Origin: Hirudinaria manillensis
Taxonomy: Eukaryota; Annelida; Clitellata; Hirudinida; Hirudinidae
Assembly (NCBI GenBank): GCA_034509925.1
Contig: CM067532.1
Span: 6,952,142-7,016,141, forward strand
Length of the DNA: 64,000 bases
Reading direction: 5' to 3'
Positions 1-11,836 of this stretch are shown here, piece by piece (positions within the stretch are counted from its first letter, which is position 1; each line of letters opens with the position of its first letter). Under the pieces are notes generated by a model, which ran no database searches, had not been told where the DNA came from, and saw only the letters and a list, made by a program, of their open reading frames with translations. The translations under genes and the position numbers were made by a program.

Positions 1-46
1 TTTTATGATTTACCAGAATTAAGTAATATTTTTCTCCTTTTGCCAG

Positions 47-979
47 AGCTACGATGAGACCCCCGTCGATGACTCAGCGCGATCTACCAAAGCCGATCCT
101 AAACCGGTCGCCATCGTGCCCAAGATCAACCGCAAAGAAAAAATCTTGAAGCGTGAAAAACTTCATCCTCAGACGAACCAGGCTCCCTCTTGCCAGTGCC
201 GTACGAAAGCACTCGCCAACAAGGAGCTGAACCTTTCAAAGTCCAAATTAATGCAGATCCGCACCAATGGATCGGTCGGTCCCCCAAACGTCTCCGCGAA
301 ACGAACCTCTAGCGACAAACCAAAGCTTTGCGAAGCAGTAAGGCTGGTTCAGAGAGAAGATTCAGAGACCAACCAAACGTTTTTCTGCGAAGTGCCCGTC
401 AAGAGAAGCGGTTCATCCATACCTATTAAAGCAAAGAACAGTCCTAGGTCCAACAGGTCGAAAACTGCTCACATAGGACAATCATTCTCGCCCGAGAAAT
501 TCATCCTCAGACAAGATCGAACGCCGGACCAACGCACGCCAGTGAGAAAACTCCCATCGCATCCGAACGCCCCTCGAGAATCGCCCCACCGTGGATATGA
601 CGAATTACCCCGTCCCACAAATAGATTCATTAATCAAGAAAGAGACGGAAGAACATCACCTCTCGCCTCGAAGCCCTCTGCAATGCGTCAGAACAAATCA
701 TCTGAACTGAAAAGACTGAACGACCAAGTCGTACGAGACAAGCATTGGCCTCAATGTGCTAAAACGAACTCTAACGGAAATGCCGGCACTCGAAACGGCG
801 AAGGGCCGCACGATGCCGAGCGAGAGCAGAGGACGCGTCGTGACAAAGCCGGTCGGCACAAGTCCAAGTCGTCCGTCCACCCGGCCAAGCAACTGAGCAA
901 AATAACGGAAGCCAATCGCATCGAAGAAGATGATGAATTGGAGTCCATTTTGCACCAATTGGACGAACTGTCGACTTGA
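47..979 (+). CDS. Terminal exon of an unrecognised basic, disordered protein (5' part lies outside the window)
   Basis: A polypyrimidine tract ending in AG at 45-46 precedes an open frame that begins with Ser-Tyr-Asp-Glu at 47 and runs 310 codons to TGA at 977-979, so this reads as the last exon of a gene entering from the left. An AATAAA at 1039-1044 supports the 3' end. The protein is rich in Lys, Arg, Ser and Pro with no predicted globular domain. It has a Cys-x-Cys pair near the start of the exon and an acidic-leucine C-terminus (EEDDELESILHQLDEL) that could form a short amphipathic helix. I recognise no family. Composition suggests a scaffold, cytoskeletal or nuclear disordered tail, but that is inference. 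The neighbour LETMD1-like gene converges on it, with stop codons about 220 bp apart. Confidence 0.65.
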   Translation, partial: SYDETPVDDSARSTKADPKPVAIVPKINRKEKILKREKLHPQTNQAPSCQCRTKALANKELNLSKSKLMQIRTNGSVGPPNVSAKRTSSDKPKLCEAVRLVQREDSETNQTFFCEVPVKRSGSSIPIKAKNSPRSNRSKTAHIGQSFSPEKFILRQDRTPDQRTPVRKLPSHPNAPRESPHRGYDELPRPTNRFINQERDGRTSPLASKPSAMRQNKSSELKRLNDQVVRDKHWPQCAKTNSNGNAGTRNGEGPHDAEREQRTRRDKAGRHKSKSSVHPAKQLSKITEANRIEEDDELESILHQLDELST

Positions 980-1038
980 GGACGTTACAATAGTTGTGCT
1001 CTGGTGACAGCAGGCTCATGGCAAGCTACCTTGATCTC

Positions 1039-1044
1039 AATAAA
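1039..1044 (+). terminator. Polyadenylation signal AATAAA of the leftmost gene
   Basis: A canonical AATAAA lies 60 bp after the stop codon at 979, at the spacing expected for a short 3' UTR. Confidence 0.6.
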
Positions 1045-1199
1045 TGCTAATTTCTCATCTATTGTTGTTTGTACAGTTATTTACTCATGCTTGATCAATG
1101 AAAATACAAGATATAACAAGTTATCTTGTAAATAATATGAAAAGCAAAAGATGTATACAGTTTAACATTATTTAGGCAGTCACATAAGTTGGGATCCAA

Positions 1200-3493
1200 T
1201 CAGATTTGAGTTTGAGGTATCTTCACCTGTTTGAACCAGAATGGGCTCAAAAGGACTGGACAATGCAGAAGTAGGGAATAGCTGGCCTCTGAAATTGGAA
1301 TATTTATCATATCAACATTAATAATTCATTGAAACTGCTGCCTGATTAACAATCAGTGATTATGATACTCAGGCACTTAAATTCTTGCATAACTAAAGAT
1401 AACTTTGAATTACTTAGGATCAATTAGTAAATAAATAAAGTAATTTATTTAATGAGATCAATTGAAGGAATTGCTAAGGAAATTGTAATATTGAGTAACT
1501 ACTAACCATCAATGTTGGTGGACACTTTGATCCAATTCTCAAGATACCTTTTGAGGTCCTTCTTTGACACTTCATAGGGATTGATCCCTCTCCTGAGTCC
1601 AATCTTTTGCCAATTTCAAAGTCAATGTTAGTGATAGGTGAACTCAAATTATGGGAAATTATTTTTTACATTGCAACCTGAAACAACTCCTTAATAATAG
1701 TAATAATAATAATAATAATAGCAATAATAATAATATTAAATACCATACTATCCCAAGTGGCTGAAAATTGTCATTGCTATGCACATCACATTTGCAGCCA
1801 TCAATATGCATGTAAATTGATAAATGTATTAAATAACCATTTTTAAATAAAATTTCCCATCCTATTCTCACACTAATGGCTTCATTAGATTCAAATGGGT
1901 TTGGATGTTTTGCCCAAAAATAAACAACATACTAGAAGTACGACACATGATACTATACACAACATACTAAAATTGAAGGAATACAAACGAAGCAACGGCT
2001 GCCAGAGAAAGTCACCTCGTAAAGGGTTTTCATCTCAACATTGTCAATGCCCTCCCTGCGGAGTGCAGCATCGATGCTGCTGAAGAGACGAAGATCCTGA
2101 ATTATCTTTGACCGCCTCGTCGAGATTTCCAAACCTCTGCTCAGGTGCCACTGCGATTGAAGTTCAAAGTTCAAAGTCAAAAGAAAACTCAAGATTTCAA
2201 TCGATTTGGTTCTCTAATCACCAGATGTATCTTGTGCCTTTCCACGAGATGCTCCATTCCGAACGGAAGAGTCGCGAAGAGGTCCTTGAACTTCAGAACG
2301 TCCTCGGCTCGGATTTCTTCGTTGGCCTGCTTGATCTGGAAGTCATCAAAATCAATGAATTTATTTACTCTGCGTGGTGGACGTTTAATAATTATTTTGT
2401 CAAACTAGGCAAAATCATAGTTGAATTATATGAAAATCAAGAGCTTGCAAATAAGTAAAATACTTTGTTCAGTAGACACTCAAATTTGCTCCTAGTATAG
2501 GAATCATTGATGTGCTGAAGATGTTTTTCAAGATATTGAAATATCTTCAAATAGTGAATGACACGGGACTCAAAATCTTCGACTCCAAAAATCTTTTTCT
2601 GCTCCTCAGTCCAGAAATGTCGACACAGTAAATACTGAGGATACATGTAATACCTTAAGAAAAATTCATTAAATTATGTGAAATCAATGACATCAAAGAT
2701 ATATTTCGATTACTAACGCGACAGGAAAGATAACATATGTAACAAGAGGAATGGGAATTGAGATTATCAATGGTGCAGATTTGATGAGATCTCCTGGCAT
2801 CTATAAAAATCATTTTATGCAACAAAACCAGTCTTAAGAAGGACTCTGTTCTAAACAAGTTTTAATTGCACCATAACAGAAATACAGAAAATTCCTTAAT
2901 AAAAATGAAAAGTTAATGACTATACCTGTTGATAAAGTTGTAACTGATTACATTTGATGTTTGAAAGTGGTTTGCCTGACCAAATGCTCCTTGAAACACT
3001 GTAGTATTCTTTTGCATCTCGAAAAAAGTCTGCAACACCTGCACCAAATTTCCATCAAGAATTAGTGCCAATGTTTCATAGAACACTTGTCACTCTATCA
3101 AGCTAACCATCTTTAAACAGGCGAAATAACTTATGTGCTGTTGGCAAAGACTTTTTGAATTTATTTTCAAATTTGTCAAGATAATTTATGTAAGCTGATG
3201 TGAGTTTTGATGTTATTTTTCCAGGACCTTTGATGTCAGAATAATGCCTGCTGCAACGAAGCAAATCGAAGAATTTAGGCATCACATGTAACTTTGCAAT
3301 AGTGCTGCAATTTCCATAACTTTACCGCGTGAACCAACCTAGGAATTTGTTGAAACCTAAAATTACTGCATGCAAAACTGAATTGAGAATTGCATTGATA
3401 ATAAAATCGCAGCGCACGACCCATCACACCACAACCACCACAGCCCCGAATCGAAACTCTGCTTAAAAGACGATTTCTGATTAAACGACCCAT
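1200..3493 (-). CDS. LETMD1: LETM1-domain-containing protein 1 (LETMD1-like), mitochondrial membrane protein
   Basis: Nine exons on the minus strand join in phase: 3357-3493, 3108-3250, 2926-3038, 2718-2800, 2464-2653, 2222-2335, 2016-2150, 1507-1603, 1200-1288. This gives 366 residues, close to the roughly 360 of vertebrate LETMD1. The N-terminus is basic and Cys/Arg-rich like a mitochondrial presequence. A hydrophobic segment (LIISIPIPLVTYVIF) is followed by YPQYLLCRHFWT, the hallmark LETM block after the membrane segment. Near the C-terminus the LRREGIDNVEM and IGLRRGINPYE blocks and the SLLLH motif match the LETM1 ribosome-binding-like domain. The family sits in mitochondrial membranes and has been linked to ion homeostasis, mitochondrial structure and respiratory function. 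The start ATG (MGRLIRN) at 3493 is the first in frame. The exon 1/2 junction (3357 to 3250) is the least certain because its donor is weak. Confidence 0.9.
1690..1738. repeat. (TAA)n microsatellite inside a LETMD1-like intron
   Basis: A mostly perfect TAA/AAT trinucleotide run interrupted by a few G or C substitutions. It lies in the intron between the eighth (1507-1603) and seventh (2016-2150) exons of the minus-strand LETMD1-like gene. Confidence 0.85.
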
Positions 3494-4337
3494 GCTCAAT
3501 ATGTTGATCGAGCTAGTTGGCAAATTTAATTAAATATAAACTAAATTATAAAATTATGTTAATGAAATTAATGTGTCTAATTTTTGACAATAATGTCCCC
3601 TACTCAAAATTCATCCTTCTGTCAGCTCAGCATGGCACGGATATTAAAGAATTTAAATCGCCGGGGGTAAATAGTTTTAAATATTTATAAACGAGCAAAA
3701 TAAATTGCATGCAAAGGTCCCACTTTCAGACACATATTTCCAAACCACGCAACTTCGATTGCCGCTAATCGCTAGAATTAAATTTAATGTAGCCCTCGTT
3801 GCAAACCCTAGTCAATGCTCAACCAATCAGTAAATCCGCCCCAGAAAAAGTGTTAGGCGATGGATAATATTTTATCGATATTATTAGCTCGTAATGCTAG
3901 CAGTGACACTGACTTCTATATATACTTCTGCCCACTTAGCAGGGTTAGGGTTAGGGTTAGCAGAAACTACTCCCTTCTGGCAACTTTAGGGCGTCATCCC
4001 TTCAAATTCATTTTCTGATAAAATCAATGCGGTGGCAAAAATTTTATTTTGATGTCCAGAGAATCATTAAAAAATCCTGAATTGAATTATAAGATATGAT
4101 ATTGTGGTCAGAGACAATCTTGTTGTTATCAATTCGCTGAATCATAAAGAAAAATCATGGACAAACAAAACCATATGCTAAATAAGAAAATAAAATTTTT
4201 GGCAAAACATTACTGCAGATCCCCAAACAAAATTTTCTGAAAAAAAAAAACAAAACAAACAGAATTTAGAACTTTAAACACAAACAACCCCACTAACAAC
4301 AAACCAGGCACAAGATTTGAAACCAACTTCCTCTCAG
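3494..4337. other. Intergenic region between LETMD1-like and CNPPD1, holding the LETMD1-like promoter
   Basis: This 844 bp gap separates two minus-strand genes in head-to-tail order. It must hold the CNPPD1 3' UTR and the LETMD1-like 5' region. A TTTATT at 4043-4048 (AATAAA on the minus strand) is a candidate CNPPD1 polyadenylation signal. No coding sequence is visible. It contains a short (TTAGGG)-type array at 3941-3960. Confidence 0.5.
3941..3960. repeat. Short interstitial telomere-type repeat (three GGGTTA units)
   Basis: Three consecutive copies of the metazoan telomeric hexamer lie about 450 bp upstream of the LETMD1-like start codon. There is no longer degenerate array around it, so it is not a telomere junction. 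Confidence 0.8.
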
Positions 4338-6649
4338 TCATGATGATGATTGTGGCTCAGGAAAGGTAAAGTGGGAAAAGCTTGAAGGATAAGGCACTGA
4401 GAATAAACTCATCATTCGTTGTCCAGGATCATCAGGATCTTTGACACTTGAATGATTTTTAACAGTAAAACTGTTATTGAAAGATCTTTCCAGATTAGTC
4501 TGATCACCACGTGCGCAAAGACCCTCGGAATAATTCTTCATTAAATTAGCTCGATCGTTCAATCCACCATCATCCAGGGAATCACCCGTTCCAAAAGTGT
4601 GGCCTTCAAAATCCATCGGAGGAGATTCGTATCTCGGATTCAGGATCTGACGAAAGACGTCGGATTTTCCAAGATCGGCCACCAAAGCCGTCCTTTTAAG
4701 GTATGGAAAACTGGCCATCGTGAGAATGACTGCTACATAAGTGACAGTGCAAACAGTCATGACCTGAAGAAAAAAGTCATTAAAAGTGAAATCGGTTTGA
4801 TTTGAAAAAAAAAAGAATTTAAATTGAAGAAAACCTTGAAGATGTCGAGGCACATTTTGACAAAAGAAATCCAGATGGTCCCATCACTCGATTGGCTGAG
4901 AACTTGAAGATCCGTGTAAGTAAAGAACTTTTCGTTTCTACTCTGATACTGTCGCCAGGCTATCCTGAAAATTAGAGAAGAATTATAATGAAGAGCTTAA
5001 TCAAAAAAAAAATACTTAAAACCTTCAATCTCCAACACCTTTACCTTTGTTCAAGTTGAAAGAGGAAGAACCAAAAGTCACCTTTGCTCACAAAAAGATT
5101 CCAGTCCTGGAAACACACCCATATTATAATATTAATAATATTTAAATTTTACAGTTGGTAAAAGTCAAGTGGTTCGAAAGCATAAATACTCATAAATATC
5201 ATGTATATCATACTAATATCCTAATAATAATATCCTGTATTAATTGTATTACCATCTGTATTGTATTACTAATTGTAATACTACTGCATAAATTAAAATT
5301 TGAAATAAACATTTCCTATTTTATTGAAGAGTTATTATTCAGTTATTTGAAGTCTTACGATAGCCTTGAGAAAGTCCATTTCCAGTTCATAAAGTTCATC
5401 TGAGTCCATGTTCGATGCCTTCATCCACTCTTCCAATGTTGTGTCATCCACTTCCACCAAAAACTTTGAGGCAACCATCTATTAGAAATATTAATAGAAC
5501 AATAATCGGAATATATTGTTAAAATGTGCATTTTAAAACAATTTTAAAAAAATTATTTTTTACAAATTCTAGCAAAAAATAACTAAAATTTATCAAGCCA
5601 GATCTCAATCAGAAAACTAAAAATTGAAGGCAAACCATTGAAACGATCAGCAAATTGGATGAGGGTACTGTTTCCAGGTATTGAGAGTTGTTGAGTTTAA
5701 GTCTTCTAGCGTACATGAGGGCAACCATCAGAGTGCACGGAGAAACATAGGACTCCCTGGGATTAATTTATTTCAGTTAATTAAATTTAAAATAACAAAT
5801 TTAAATTACATCTTTATGTAATCACACAATGTGCTCAAAAGTATTAATCATCATATAAAATAGGATGTAATTAGTTATTTCAGAAGATCAAATAATATAA
5901 AATATGTTGCAGTGTAGAGCCACTACTTCAATCACTGTAATATACAGGATCCATTAACACAACTCATAAATTAAATTGAAAATTAAGAGCTAAAAATCTT
6001 GACAGCAGTAAGTTTAGCACTAACTGGCACATGGAAGAAGCCCAGTACATGTCAATCCTACCTAATTCCCTTGGTGCAATGTCCCTCAAATAATCAACCG
6101 CAAATTCTGCAAATCAAATGATTTTCATTGAAGAAACCCCAATTTCACAGAGTTCAGCAAACATGCCTGTCATGGCTAGGGAAGGTCTATCAAACTTTAA
6201 ATTTTTGCTCTGATAAGTTGTTTTCCGGACCCTCTTTCTAAAGGTTGAATATTCAGTTTCCTGCATTGATTTAGCACATTTATTTTAAAACATGAATTCC
6301 TCACACAACACATTAATATTCTATTTTGCAATGTAAGCAATCAATCTCAGACAAAAAAGAAGTCATTCTTCAGTTGTGATTTATTTTCTATAAAACTACA
6401 ATAATGTGAGAAAAGGTTTGGCATTTGTAACATATGTTACAAATAGCTGTGAATCTGGTTACCAATGGCAACGAATTATCCATTTACTATTTTCCAACAA
6501 TTTTTAAACTGACTTCGTAATAAAGAAACAATGGTGTAATTTTTTTAATTTGAATTTTAAATCACGGATAAGTGTGACACTCAAACACATGAATATACTA
6601 CAAAAAATTCATTTAAATTCCTTACTCTATGTTTCACATATAAATCCAT
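4338..6649 (-). CDS. CNPPD1: CNPPD1: cyclin-box (Pas1/PHO80-type) protein with a C-terminal membrane segment
   Basis: Eight exons join in phase: 6626-6649, 6167-6260, 6025-6106, 5636-5756, 5359-5478, 5045-5106, 4835-4964, 4338-4763, giving 352 residues (vertebrate CNPPD1 about 410). Exons 4 to 6 carry the PHO80-like cyclin core: ESYVSPCTLMVALMYARRL, then MVASKFLVEVDD, then AIDWNLFV. These are diagnostic blocks in family order. A later FFTYTDLQVL block and a hydrophobic helix at about residues 212-231 match the unusual membrane anchor of animal CNPPD1. The tail is polar and Ser-rich, differing from the vertebrate Pro-rich tail. The intron after exon 2 begins with GC rather than GT (donor CAG|GCATG). 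The first coding exon encodes only eight residues and is less certain. Family function is poorly known and binding to a cyclin-dependent kinase is only inferred from the fold. Confidence 0.93.
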
Positions 6650-9600
6650 GATGTTTTTGAAAGTTGTTAGGTAATCACCGCCAAAGAAATACCAAATTAC
6701 GCTAACGAACAGAGACGATAACTTTACCACAAACCCATAAGGAACTCTGATCAAAACATTGATACTCTAGACTACTAAATTCGCATTTTTAGTAGTAGTA
6801 AAGTCTAAAACTTAAGTAACAAAATTAGACTTTACAAAAGTAATTTATCCGGTTATTTAATAAGTATCATTAGGTAATCTCAACGTAATCTCAATCATTA
6901 AGGTCTTAACAGGCGGTGATGCAACACTTGCATGACCTCCTCTTCAACGGACTATTGTGGTTTCAGGTTTTGAGGTAAAGAATTTTTGCTATAAACATAT
7001 TTGGAATCAAAATACAAAGCTTAAACATGCGCCACAATGATTTTATCTTACTCCGTAAATAAATGAGAAAAGTGTTGCTCTTAATCCCGCTTTCCCCTAC
7101 TCTTGGAGACTTAAAAGATGATCATCATAGCTATAATAATTACAGCAATGGTTTCCGAACTTATTTCGTTCGACCATTTTGGGAAAAAAATGTTCACAAG
7201 GACATCTGAAAATAAATTTTCATTAACACCGACTTTACTTTTATTAGTAACTTATTAATTTACTTTAATTTTGAAGTTTTATTTTATTAAATAAAGCAAA
7301 AACTGCGTATTGATGGATATTAACACTCATTATCATCACGAGTGAAAACTGTTACCTCGCTTTCATCGGATAAAGGTAGGCCTGACACCTTACGATCAAT
7401 AAATAACTCTGAGAAATGAAACTCAAATATCGATTTAAGTAACATTTAAGTATTTAAATAACAATTAACGAATGTTGTAGACCAATAGGTTGGACAACAA
7501 TTTTTATTTATTTGATTGATCATAAATTAACCGACCTTACAAATTATTATTTAAAAACGATTCGATATCTTAATAAACTTGATCGGCTATTTAATTTGGC
7601 TTTTTAAATAAAGCTAACTCTCCAATCCTATCAGATAGAAAATGCCTTAGGAGAACAAATAGAGAAATCCACTTTCGCGTCACAAGGCTTAACATAAGTT
7701 GAGGTCGTGACCGAAGTGTGTATAGGTAACGTCACATTAATTAATCCTAATCACAATCAATAATTCTCAATTAACCTAACTGAAAATGAACTGGTTAAAA
7801 GTGAACCGGATTTATAAACAACTTGCTGTCGATCATTCATCGATCGGTTCTTGTTTCGCAATTGTTCCTTTGCCTCGTGTAAATTAAGACGAGTAATGTT
7901 TAAGTCGTAAAACAGAGCGGAACGGTGTCAGAAAGGATGGAAATTGGGTCAGTTGAGAGTGAGACCAGAGAAAGAGAAAGCTGAGGTCATAAGGAAATTG
8001 TTTGGTCTCGATTTGCATTTTCTGTCCAATGAGGTAGATCTCGCTACGACTTAAATCGATCTTCCAAATTTCCGACAAGTTAAAGAAATCTACCAATCTC
8101 TAATATGTAATCATTCTACTAACATTCAATTAATAAAAGAAAGCCTTAGTTTTTAGACAAAAAACAGTTGATAGTCAAATCTTTTCATCCTCCTTTAAAA
8201 GCAATCGAAACGGTAGCCCTAGTAAAACTACCAGCACATTGGAAGCATATTTGCAGTCACGTACGTGATTAGAATTAATGCCATCACGCATCACGTCTGA
8301 CATTGCAACCCAAACCACTAATAGCCTTCTTCGCCAACGGTTCTTTTCCCATCTTCTAAGAGATGCTCGCTTCCTCTTTCAAAGTATTCAGAGAGGACTG
8401 CATTAACCATTAAAGTAATAAATACACTAATAAATCAGACTGAACCTTGCGCCAGTTGGAAATTGCAGTGGGGCACGTGAGAAGCAGACGACTTGATGTA
8501 AACAGGTGTAATGGAGGTGCCAATGGAGGGAATGATTTTAATTAACGGCTCGAGTAAGGATTGTTTATAAGGGCATCCTGCAGAGACGATAAGCAGACTT
8601 TGATAAGGAGGCACCGGCCGTGGAAGTGATAAGTTGCAATTTGTGATACATTTGTGATACTCTTTCGGTGCATTTTCTGAATGTCCTGGTTGTGAACGAC
8701 TAATTTTTTTTTTCAAAATTGTATTTTTCTTCGAAGGATTTTGATTCCAGATTATTCCCGGTGCAGAGGAAATTAAATCCTTGTTTTCCATTTCTCGAGT
8801 GTGGTTTTCCTCGAGAGATCGCTTCAATTTTCATTTATTATCCTGTTGGTGTGCATGTGTTTATGATGGCCAGTTATCCGTTCAACACATAAAGGCCGCT
8901 CATTCGAGAAGCGAATCTGCTCGTGTACGATCATCATCACCATCATCATCAGGCCAGCATCATCAGGAAACAACAGTTTTATTTCTTATGATTCGTCATA
9001 ACCTCAATAACCTTATAACCTCAATATTCACTGTTTCGATGAAACTTCTCTCAAAAAGATGGAAAAAACAAAGAAAGAAACATATAAACAAACAAACATT
9101 GTATTCTTTTAGTTGATGCTTTCGATCTCAAGTGATTCACTAGAATATCGCTCATTCTCGTGCCAAAACATTGTCGTAAATCTTTCAGACATTTTAATCT
9201 TTGTCTTGAGCTGCCATCAACCCAGTTACCTCATAATCTTGCAAACTGCTTCGCTCGAGTTTTTCCTCTTGGGATGTGCACATTCGCTGTTGGGTATTAC
9301 TCAACGGCTTTAATGATCTTTAGGTAATCAGCTTTAAACTTCAAATTGTTATTCTAATTGTCCGATTTTTGTTTTATTTATTTATCTCGTCTGTTCATAT
9401 CATTAAGATTCTGATTTCAAAATGAGTTTCTCATGCCACCATTGGGGTCATTTGCAGTCGGAAATTTGGATGATAAATTGCTAAATAATAATAAATTGAT
9501 AAGTTATACTGGATCGTCCAAAGAGAGAAACAGTTAGGCATTATAATAACAACGAGAAATAGAAGATCCTTATTTTTCGTAGAATTGAATTACACGCATA

Positions 9601-11741
9601 TTTTCATTATCATTTGTTTTATCAATATTTGAAACAATTTGCATTCGATTTATTTGTAGAACGAAATTCTAAGCAAACAAAGCAAACATTTGCTTCACAT
9701 GACTCTCTGCCAAATCATAAGCACCGTTGGCACTCCAACTGAAACGTTTAGATATGGGTAATGTCACTAATGTCAATAGGAAAGAATCCCGCGCTAGTTA
9801 CATTTAAAATTATATATATTATATAGTAATTACATTATATTCTTTATCAACCGAACATTTGAAACGACATGCCAGGAAATAAGAAGAAAAGTGAAACTAC
9901 ATCTTTATATGAATGACGCAAATAAGCATTAAAATAATTATTTCTGGCCAATTAGATATTCTTAAAATTGGCATCCTAGTACTATTCTAAGTATAAGTTA
10001 ATTAATTTATTTTAATTGGTTTAGTTTTAAGAAAGCTACGACAACAATTTACTCGAAAACCTTTTGCATAAACAATGGAAGTAATGGGTTCCTCCCCTCC
10101 AAAACTTTTTCAGACTAATTTGCATAATTAATGTCTTGCCCCCAGCCTTAATCAGTTGGATTGGCAGACTGATGCGACCTCTTAAATGCATACACAAAGA
10201 CCTAGGCCAGCTCATCAGACCAATTTATGGTACATCCTATTAAATTAATCATTTCAAAGCCTATCCTTTGAAGCCATTTTAATTTATTAACCATTATTAA
10301 TTCAAGAAATTAAGACAGGCTGGAAATCATGCAGTCATATATCGCAACCGGCCGGAGAATTTTTGAGTTGCAATTGGGTTTGGTATTTTGCCACGAAGCA
10401 GGAACAATAAAAATTCCAGACGATTAGCAAGGATTTGCAGCAAACAAGCTGATAAAAAGAAAAGACGAGTTTCAACATTTGGAAGCTTTTATGGCTTTTT
10501 TTGTTTTTGCACAGTTTGGACAGAAATACTTTAAAATCTTTAGAGAAAGCTTCGATTTATGTGCTTTTGCTATTTTCCCCTGTTTTCTGTGTAGTGGTTT
10601 ACCTTTGAAACTTCTGAAACGAGTTTTTCATTCTCCAACCACCACTCAGCAACTTTCAAGGGCCGACACGTTGGCCCACAAGGAACTTGAAACTTCTATT
10701 TGCTGAACCGGAACTCTTAAAACCTTGAATTATGCTTCATTGTCTCAAGGTATTCGCTCTTTATGGACTTTTGGTTTTAATGGTTGAAACTCAAGCTAAT
10801 GTACATTTTTCAGCTAATGAAAACTTATTTGTGCAATGCGGAAACAAGTTTTGCTTTAATAAAATCCTGAAATCATTACCAACACCTGCTATTAATTTGG
10901 TCTAATTACTAATAATTAAAAATAATCACGCGTTCAGTTTGAAAAACTTCCTAGCCACTGCAGCCCCCGCGTATTTTCCTTCCTTTTCTAATGAAAACGA
11001 TCATAAAATCCACTAATAAAGCATGCAATTATAAAAATTCATCCAGACATGGCTTGAAACAATTACTTCTGAGGACTTTTATTCTTCTTTCTCTCGTATT
11101 TCTTCGTGATTCCTCGTCCAATTAAAAATGATTTTTGACAAGAGATTCTCAGTTGAATCTCACAAAAGAATCTCATCAGACCCAAAATGGTTCTTATGAA
11201 TCGATGGATTAGCGAGCCACATCTGCTATTTGTTAATATCGCATACTACACCGGCAGGAAGCTTTCTAAATCAAGAAATGGCGAGTGATGAAGATAAGTG
11301 CGTGGAAGAAGATAATTACGTTGCACAATTTATAACATCTCTTCATGCTCTTTATCAGAAGTTTTTATCGTTAGGAGAGCTGTGCGCATCAGTTGGCCGT
11401 CCTTGTCCCAGCTTTTTTAATTCCATGTCACCAAATCGTCGCAAATTCGGGAGGATGACACTAACCGTTTAGCGGTCGATTAAAATTCACCGAATCATCT
11501 TTAAAATTAAACAATTCAATCCCCGCCATCTTGATTCCTTGGGAAAGATTTGCCTAAAACTGCTGGCGACGATCTCGATCACAGTTCGAGCGATGATGGA
11601 AAAGTTGGAAGTCTATAATTTAGGAATATTATGCGTGGTTAAACATTGGCAGCGTTTAAAAGTGATTCAAAAAGTGAATGATGATTAATCGTCATGCACA
11701 TCCCTGCTCCACAAGCTACTGGACGCATGCCCGCCGGTGCC
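6650..11741. other. 5 kb AT-rich intergenic region between divergent CNPPD1 and SDR genes
   Basis: The left end must contain the CNPPD1 promoter and the right end the upstream region of the TATA promoter at 11742. Open frames here (for instance a 130-codon one on the minus strand around 8435-8827 and a 111-codon one on the plus strand at 8781-9116) show no family motifs, no matching splice sites and no codon bias. I see no supported gene. A short (CAT)n tract occurs around 8930-8950. Confidence 0.6.
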
Positions 11742-11749
11742 TATAAAAG
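11742..11749 (+). promoter_or_regulatory. TATA box (TATAAAAG) for the SDR dehydrogenase gene
   Basis: TATAAAAG stands in a locally GC-richer stretch, about 30 bp upstream of a plausible start site near 11772. A strong splice donor (AA|GTAAGTA) follows at 11836/11837. This layout is that of a focused promoter with a short noncoding first exon. The assignment to the downstream SDR gene rests on strand and on the perfect acceptor four bases before its ATG. Confidence 0.6.
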
Positions 11750-11771
11750 CCTTAACACCACTGCAACTGCA

Positions 11772-11836
11772 CCCGATCTTAGCAGCTCTTGCAGTGAGAG
11801 GCTTCGTTGACGCGATATCTTCGAGGATTCAGTTAA
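11772..11836 (+). other. Probable noncoding first exon (5' UTR) of the SDR gene
   Basis: About 65 bp between the expected TATA-directed start and the donor at 11837. The acceptor at 13798-13799 (TTTTTAG) leaves GAAA before the start ATG. The start position is inferred, not seen. Confidence 0.5.

Noticed and set aside
698-1019. Three overlapping minus-strand frames opposite the leftmost exon
   Set aside because: They mirror the plus-strand disordered exon that has a splice acceptor and a polyadenylation signal.
8435-8827. 130-codon minus-strand frame in the large gap
   Set aside because: No recognisable domain, no acceptable upstream promoter or splice context. Kept only as a remark in the intergenic entry.
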